This document shows, piece by piece, positions 58,503-64,000 of a stretch of 64,000 nucleotides of DNA. Made by a program: the position numbers and the translations under genes. The notes beneath the pieces were generated by a model. It was not told the DNA's origin. It saw only the letters and a list, made by a program, of their open reading frames with translations, and ran no database searches. This DNA is from Ricordea florida (Eukaryota > Cnidaria > Anthozoa > Corallimorpharia > Ricordeidae). Location of the stretch: NCBI GenBank assembly GCA_949710005.1, contig OX453280.1:8802534-8866533 (forward strand), written 5' to 3'. Within the stretch, counting starts at the first letter, position 1. Each line of letters starts with the position of its first letter.

Positions 58503-58616
58503 ATGGCGGACGGCGCAGAGGGAGTTTTCCTATGGGGAGACAATTTTGAGACCATTTTAGACATTTTGGAAGACGACGAAGAAATAGAGGAGCAGTTTAC
58601 ATCAACAGTCAGTGAG
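58503..58616 (+). CDS. First coding exon of an unidentified gene
   Basis: AAG-ATG-GCG start context, 38 codons (MADGAEGVFLWGDNFETILD, ILEDDEEIEEQFTSTVSE) and a consensus donor GAG|GTACGT. Acidic N-terminus. It resembles the opening of a large cnidarian zinc-finger family as I remember it, but no zinc finger follows in the window; the LINE at 59.5-63.5 kb may lie in its intron. No downstream exon could be assigned. Confidence 0.55.
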
Positions 58617-59018
58617 GTACGTTTAGTCTGTGCTTATTTGGGATCCTGACGTCTTGTAAATGAACAGAAATGCCGTGATCAACTTCTTTTGAAATCGTAA
58701 ACAAACTTCGCTGCAAGAATTCGAAAGAGGTAGTAGAAGGAATGTCCTACTTAAGTTTTGATTTTTTTTCTATTAATTTATAAGTAGTAAGGGGGGCCAC
58801 TCTGGACCAAATGGAGGCTTCAGATTGGATGTTGAAAAACTTTTTTTTCAGGGTATTTAAAAATGGCGGCGGTGTCGAAACTATGCAAATGGCGGGAAAA
58901 AAACCGGTTTGAACCGGTTTTGGCGGGAAAGGGGCTTAGCATCCCCCCACCAATGAATTCATGACTTTGATGATAAAAGGGGTGGAGACCGTGATGAGTT
59001 TCATTCCTTTAAGGCATC

Positions 59019-59264
59019 ATGGCTGAAAGAGTAGTCGACAAAAACAAAACGAGGGAAGACATGATCGGTAAGATGTTTAAGGGTATGGCCATTACCCGAG
59101 ATGAGTACGACAGGTATATGACTAACTTGGATGACAATGATATGACAAAGTATTTGTCACCGCCAGAAGGAGCGATTATTGACTTTGTAACTTTTGTAAC
59201 TTTATTTGGTTTACCACAAAATACAAATAACGATAGAACAAGACAGTTACACAAAGGCAAATGA
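59019..59264 (+). CDS. Unrecognised 81-aa ORF
   Basis: ATG in a fair context (CATCATGGCTG): MAERVVDKNKTREDMIGKMF, MAITRDEYDRYMTNLDDNDM, TKYLSPPEGAIIDFVTFVTL, then stop. Charged and coherent, no domain recognised. It follows the exon at 58503 on the same strand but shows no splice acceptor at its head. Confidence 0.25.
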   Translation: MAERVVDKNKTREDMIGKMFKGMAITRDEYDRYMTNLDDNDMTKYLSPPEGAIIDFVTFVTLFGLPQNTNNDRTRQLHKGK

Positions 59265-59507
59265 AAGTGGCGAGGAAGGGCAAAAAGAAACCATGAGGCT
59301 TATAGACATTGGGCTCCCTCAGAGTAAAAATAAAGTTAACAGTAACAGAAAGGCCAAGATCGAAAGTAAAATACAATGAAGGTAAGTGTAAATTAACTAT
59401 TTACATAGACTGAGTTGACAAAATATAAGGTATGGTACATGTAACAATAAGTATAAAATAATATCAGACATGTGAAGAAATATAACTATTTAGTACAAGA
59501 TTTATAA

Positions 59508-62500
59508 CTAAAAATTCATGTATAATTTTTTTTTCAATTTCGTTTTAAATAAGTGGAGAGAATTAGATTCTTTAATATTATTTTCTATAGAGTTATAAAA
59601 AGTAGGTCCTTGGAAAGTGACAGAAAATTTACGAAGGTTTGTTCTACAAAAAGGAAGGTGAAAATCGTTCGCGTGTCTAGTGGCACAGCTATGGACTTGT
59701 TTGTTCAAAGAAAAATAATTGTTGAACTTAGAAGGCAAAAGAGAATGGTTAAGAGAAAAAATAAGTTTACCCAATTCTAGTTGTCTAATATCGGAAAGTT
59801 TTAGTAGCTCTAATTCTTTGAAAATAGGGTCTGAATGAGAATCGAAGGTTGATTTAGAAATAATTCTGATAACTCGCTTTTGCAAAGAGACAAGATGGCG
59901 AAGATTGGTTTTTTATGTAGATCCCCAGACAGTAATACAGTAATGAAGATAAGGATAAACTAAACAATAATAAAGAGTTTTTAGACAGGATTTGGGTAGA
60001 AAAAATCTTGCTCTATTAATGACACCTATTGATTTTGAGATTTTACGAGCTACTTGAGAAATGTGCGGTTTCCAAGACAGATGTTCATCGAGGACTACAC
60101 CGAGGAAGACCGTTTCCTTAACCTGTTCGATTGTCTGATCATTTATGCATATTTGCATTGGAAAATGATACCTTTTCTGTCTAGGCTTAAATAACATAAA
60201 GTTTGTTTTCTTCAGGTTTAAGGAGAGTTTGTTTGCCTTAAACCAAGTGGATAATTTATTAAGTTCGGAATTGAGTGAGGCTGCCAGGTAGACAGGATCA
60301 TTATGGGACATAAATAAATTAGTATCATCAGCAAATAAAATCAGCTCGACGAGCGTCGATACGTTATTTAAATCATTAATATAGAGCAGGAAAAACAAGG
60401 GGCCCAAAATGGATCCCTGGGGAACACCACAGCAGATAGTTTGAGTAGAGGAGCATTGACCGTTAAATTGAACGAATTGCAACCTGTTGGAGAGGTAGCT
60501 TCTAACCCAGTCCAGAGCCACGCCACGTATACCATAGTGTTCGAGTTTGTCAAGCAGAATATTATGATCGACGGTATCAAAGGCCTTAGAAAGATCAAGG
60601 AAAACGCCAACGGCATGTTCATTACGATCAAGAGCAAGGGAGATTTTTTCATATAGGTCGATCAATGCTAACGAAGTTGAATAATTTTTCCTGAAGCCAA
60701 ATTGATTATCACATAGAATTTCTAGTTTACATAAATAATTATAAAGACGGTTATAAACAACCTTCTCAAGAAACTTAGAAAAGCTAGGGAGAATCGAGAT
60801 CGGTCTATAGTTCGTAAATAGTGATCGATCACCGGCTTTAAAGAGTGGTATCACGCGAGCAATTTTCATTTGGTCGGGAACAATGCCATAAGTAATAGAT
60901 AAATTGATTATATGAGCTAAAGGATCGGCTATAATTTGAATGGACTGTTTTATGATAGAAATGGGAATTCTATCATGGCCAGCTGCCTTACCTGGTCGAA
61001 AAGAATTGGAAATTTCTGATAGCTCATTTGGAGTCACTGGATCAAAAAACACCGACTGACAAAAGTGACCAGAAAGAAAACTGCGGTGAGAGACAGACGA
61101 GTGAATTTCTTTGGCTAGATTAGGTCCGATACTAGAAAAATAACTACAGAATCTATTAGCGATGTCTACTGGATCCGTAATTTCTTGGTTGTCAACTTTA
61201 AAGATGGAATTGATTTTAAACGCTTTCTTTTTTGTCTTAATAATTTCGTTCAGAACTCTCCATGTAGCTTTAGCATTTGATTTAGAAGCATCGATTTTCT
61301 TTTCGTAATATATACGTTTAGCAATTCTTAATGAGTGATTCAATTTGTTTTTGTAATTCTTGTAACGAATTTCATAATGCGAAGATTGATTAGTCAGGAA
61401 CTGTCTATATAACTTATTTTTCGTTCTTATCGACTTCAGAAGTCCTTTCGATAACCAAGGCTTACTCAAACGGTAATTGCTCACCTTAGTTTTTTTTAAA
61501 GGAAAACATGAGTCATATGCCATAGAGTATTGTTTAAAAAACCTGTTATAGGCATTATTTGGATCATCAAGAGTGGCATACTGAGACCAGTCAATTCTCT
61601 CCAAGTGCGATAGAAACTTAGTTGTGTTGACTTGATTTACATCTCGAACAAAAACAGTTTCATTTGATGCCGAGATTGAGGTGTCGAAATGAATAGAAAA
61701 TATAGGCAGATGGTCAGAAATGTCAGTGAAAAACAGTCCACTCCTAGATCTATCGAAAAATTGGTTGACGAAAATGTTGTCAATTAAAGTTGCCGAATGA
61801 CAAGTTGTAGGGCGCGTAATCAATGGAAAGAACATATTTGAATATAGCGCGTCTAAAAATTCACCAGTAACGGAATGGCTTTGGTGGTTCATTAGATTTA
61901 AGTTAAAGTCACCCATTAAATAACATACCTTATTTTCTTTTGAAATCTTACTTAATAGCTCATTGGTCATTGTTAAAAATTCATCAACGTTTTGGTTTGG
62001 CGGCCTGTAAATCACACCAATAACAATGTTCTTTCCCTGGGGCTTAACAATTTCAATAAACAAAGATTCTGCGACGTTTGGCAACGAAAAATCAAGATCG
62101 CATCGAAATTTAAAATTCAAATTGCTAGAAACATACAGACCAACTCCACCGCCGGATCTATTTTCCCTACTTTTATGAACAAAACTGTAACCGTCGATGT
62201 CGACTGACGACGACGAATCATTTAGCCAAGTTTCGGAAATACCAATCAAAGAGAATTTTAAATTTACGTTAGATAAAAGATCCGTTAATTTGCTAGCATT
62301 ACATTGTAGGCTACGAATGTTTAGATGCAGTAGAGAAAAGCTGTCACAAATACACGAATCTTCACTAGATAGCATGTCATTAAATTGATCTTCAATAAAA
62401 TATTCACAGTCATCGCTAAATAAATCCCTGAGGTTGGTGTCAGGGTCAAGGTCAAATGAACGAGCTAGATTTGTTCTAATATTGTGGAGTAAAGGATTGA

Positions 62501-62552
62501 AACTTAAACTAGCCAATCTATCAGCATCATAGCGAACAGGGCCATTTTGCAT
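59508..62552 (-). pseudogene. LINE ORF2: endonuclease-reverse transcriptase with one in-frame stop
   Basis: The frame runs from MQNGPVRYDADRLASLSFNP over 879 codons. An apurinic-type endonuclease comes first (LHLNIRSL, GISETWL, GVIYRPP, MGDFNLN, SDHLPIF). The reverse transcriptase follows (FRPGKAAGHDRIP, NYRPISILP, NQFGFRKNYST, FLDLSKAFDTVDH, GVPQGSILGPL, FADDTNLF). The TAA after VWGST interrupts an otherwise uninterrupted frame that resumes as KTNLRHLVSLQKRVIRIISK and ends KLKKKLYMNF. The motif order and C-terminus fit the CR1/Jockey group. One nonsense change near the C-terminus is the only visible ORF2 lesion, so the insertion is young. Confidence 0.92.
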
Positions 62553-62592
62553 TTCATAAATTACTAGTTTGAAGTCGGCGTCATCAAGGTCG

Positions 62593-63488
62593 TTAAAAAG
62601 GAAATGAAATTTCCGGAAATACAGACATTTTCACTGTGGGGGAAAACAAAATTAAAAAAAAAAAACAACAACAACAACAACAAGGGAGAAAATAGCAGTA
62701 AGAAATAAATAACTTAGCTGTTCTCGACATTAGGTCTGTCTCTAATAACCAGTTTAATTTATCTAACACAAAATAAGCGATCTTCCCTGCTCTCTTGGCT
62801 GCTTCCATCCTTGTACGTTGACTTTCTCTTTTCTCAAGGGTTGCTGGAGATAGGTCTTCTTTAACAAATATATTGTTCGGTTTAATTCTTCGGGCACTTT
62901 TCAGGATCGTTTCCCTCTCTTTCCAGTCACGAAGGCGACAAACAATGGTTCGAGGACGACTTGCAGAATTCTGGGCCGAAGCTGGCCTACGAGAACTTTT
63001 ACCCACGCGATGCGCTCTCTCAATGTCAGGAGCACTGGCGAGATTCAACTCGTCTTTCAATACTTGCTTTACTTTAGCTTCCGTTACTTCCCACGTTTCG
63101 TTATTCTCTTCGGGAATGCCATCGACTCTGACATTATTTCTTCTACTCTGATTTTCTAAATACTCCATTAGTTCTTCTTGATGGTCCAAGTCGTCTTGAA
63201 TTTCTTCAATGGCGGAGTCCAGTTCTTGTAATTTAAGTAATGATAGTTTCAAGTCATCGATGTCCTTTTGCGAAAACTCAAGGCTGTTTCTCAGATCACC
63301 CTTTCCTTTTCCGAACTAGCAATTCTTGCTTTTAACTCGGCTACTGAATGAGTTACAGCAGTGATTATATTGGCGTGAACACCTAAAATATGTCTGGAAT
63401 GTTTATTGTGTTGCAACCAATCACAGGTGAGATCTTCACACCACAGAAAGCACAAGCAACGAACGGTTTCCGATCGGTCATGGAACAA
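62593..63488 (-). pseudogene. LINE ORF1 (coiled coil plus RRM-like), frameshifted
   Basis: 63488-63291 reads HILGVHANIITAVTHSVAEL, KARIASSEKE and then stops. Shifting frame near 63298 continues GDLRNSLEFSQKDIDDLK into the open 63252-62593 segment: LKLQELDSAIEEIQDDLDHQ (coiled coil), YLENQSRRNNVRVDGIPEEN, ERAHRVGKS, PRTIVCRLRDWKERETIL, NNIFVKEDLSP, RRIKP. 'SRRNNVRVDGIPE...ERAHRVG...RPRTIV.R' is the standard ORF1p RRM core of LINE elements. A (TTG)n/T-run at 62655-62682 lies near the ORF1 end. Confidence 0.8.
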
Positions 63489-63499
63489 ATTATTTTCGT

Positions 63500-64000
63500 T
63501 TTGTTTAAGGATACAAACTGCCTTATTAGGAATTTAAAACACCGCTGTTCCGCAAGATCAGTGCCGAGGACCGCATTCAGTACATCGTTCGCGTTTTAGA
63601 AGCCAACGCGACGCGACGGCGACCAGCTTTCCATGTAACGACATGTCACATGAAGACAATAAAAAAATGAACTATCGTGTTTTCGTTTCTGATAGTATAA
63701 TCCTTGCTAATATTTTTTGTAGAACAAGGGGATTCGATTTGTGTGGACTAACGATTGAACCTTCGAACTACTGTGCTGGCAGAAGTCCGTTGATCGCAAG
63801 GTCGCAAATTGGAAAGACCGCCGGCCGACCAAAGAATGATTGGCAGATCGCGCAAAGTAAACAGTCCAATTTTCGGTATTCCTTCCAAAATATAATTTTG
63901 CTTTTTCTCTGAAAGCATTTACGCATTTAATATCTGGGGCATTACATGCTATAGGAAGCTAGTAGTTATGAGGGGATTTAGTCAAGAAGATTTCAAGTCC
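63500..64000. other. No gene recognised
   Basis: Probable LINE 5' region or flanking DNA. Short plus ORFs show no domain. Confidence 0.4.

Overview
The window is eukaryotic nuclear DNA, most likely from an anthozoan cnidarian such as a stony coral. It is AT-rich, and genes are split into short exons with GT/AG borders and long introns. There is no operon-like packing, and much of the sequence is LINE, MITE, hAT-like and rolling-circle-like transposon DNA. The organism call is an inference from repeat style and gene families; nothing in the sequence is species-specific.

Region by region. 1-2.9 kb: one copy of a direct repeat carrying a tRNA-like segment (its partner is at 47.5 kb) and a candidate exon. 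2.9-13 kb: a nest of one transposon family, called here family H. Two minus-oriented copies (2933-8897 and 9014-12753) are interrupted by other elements, including a plus-oriented copy at 5893-8448 and a 2-kb insertion with a 57-bp coding minisatellite. 13-19 kb: palindromic elements, a degraded LINE between GATA tracts, a 69-bp minisatellite, and a small gene split by a 153-bp element with 45-bp inverted repeats. 19.5-21.2 kb and 45.0-47.5 kb: inverted copies of one long repeat, the second split by a 764-bp TTAA element. 22.8-31.6 kb: a minus-strand multi-exon gene whose C-terminal half resembles UBX/HECT-ligase-like cnidarian proteins. 31.7-37.6 kb: LINE remnants and MITEs. 39.0-44.6 kb: a plus-strand RING/TRAF-zinc-finger gene whose RING domain is rebuilt by splicing across an intron that holds a hAT-like element. 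48.7-58.1 kb: three further family H copies, one inserted in another and itself carrying a 1.75-kb insertion. 58.5 kb: a first coding exon. 59.5-63.5 kb: a nearly complete two-ORF LINE on the minus strand with one in-frame stop in ORF2 and a frameshift in ORF1.

The most interesting signal is family H. Filled and empty sites inside the window fix its ends exactly: 5' TTCCTCGC..., opening with the hairpin CCTCGC-GAA-GCGAGG, and 3' ...TTTCTAG. It inserts between A and T with no target duplication. A 3' CTAG and A|T insertion are Helitron hallmarks, but the 5' end is not the usual TC. The unrelated 1.75-kb insertion at 52668-54415 has the same architecture. Family H copies carry gene fragments with splice sites and introns still present, in opposite orientations in the two subfamilies, which looks like gene capture.
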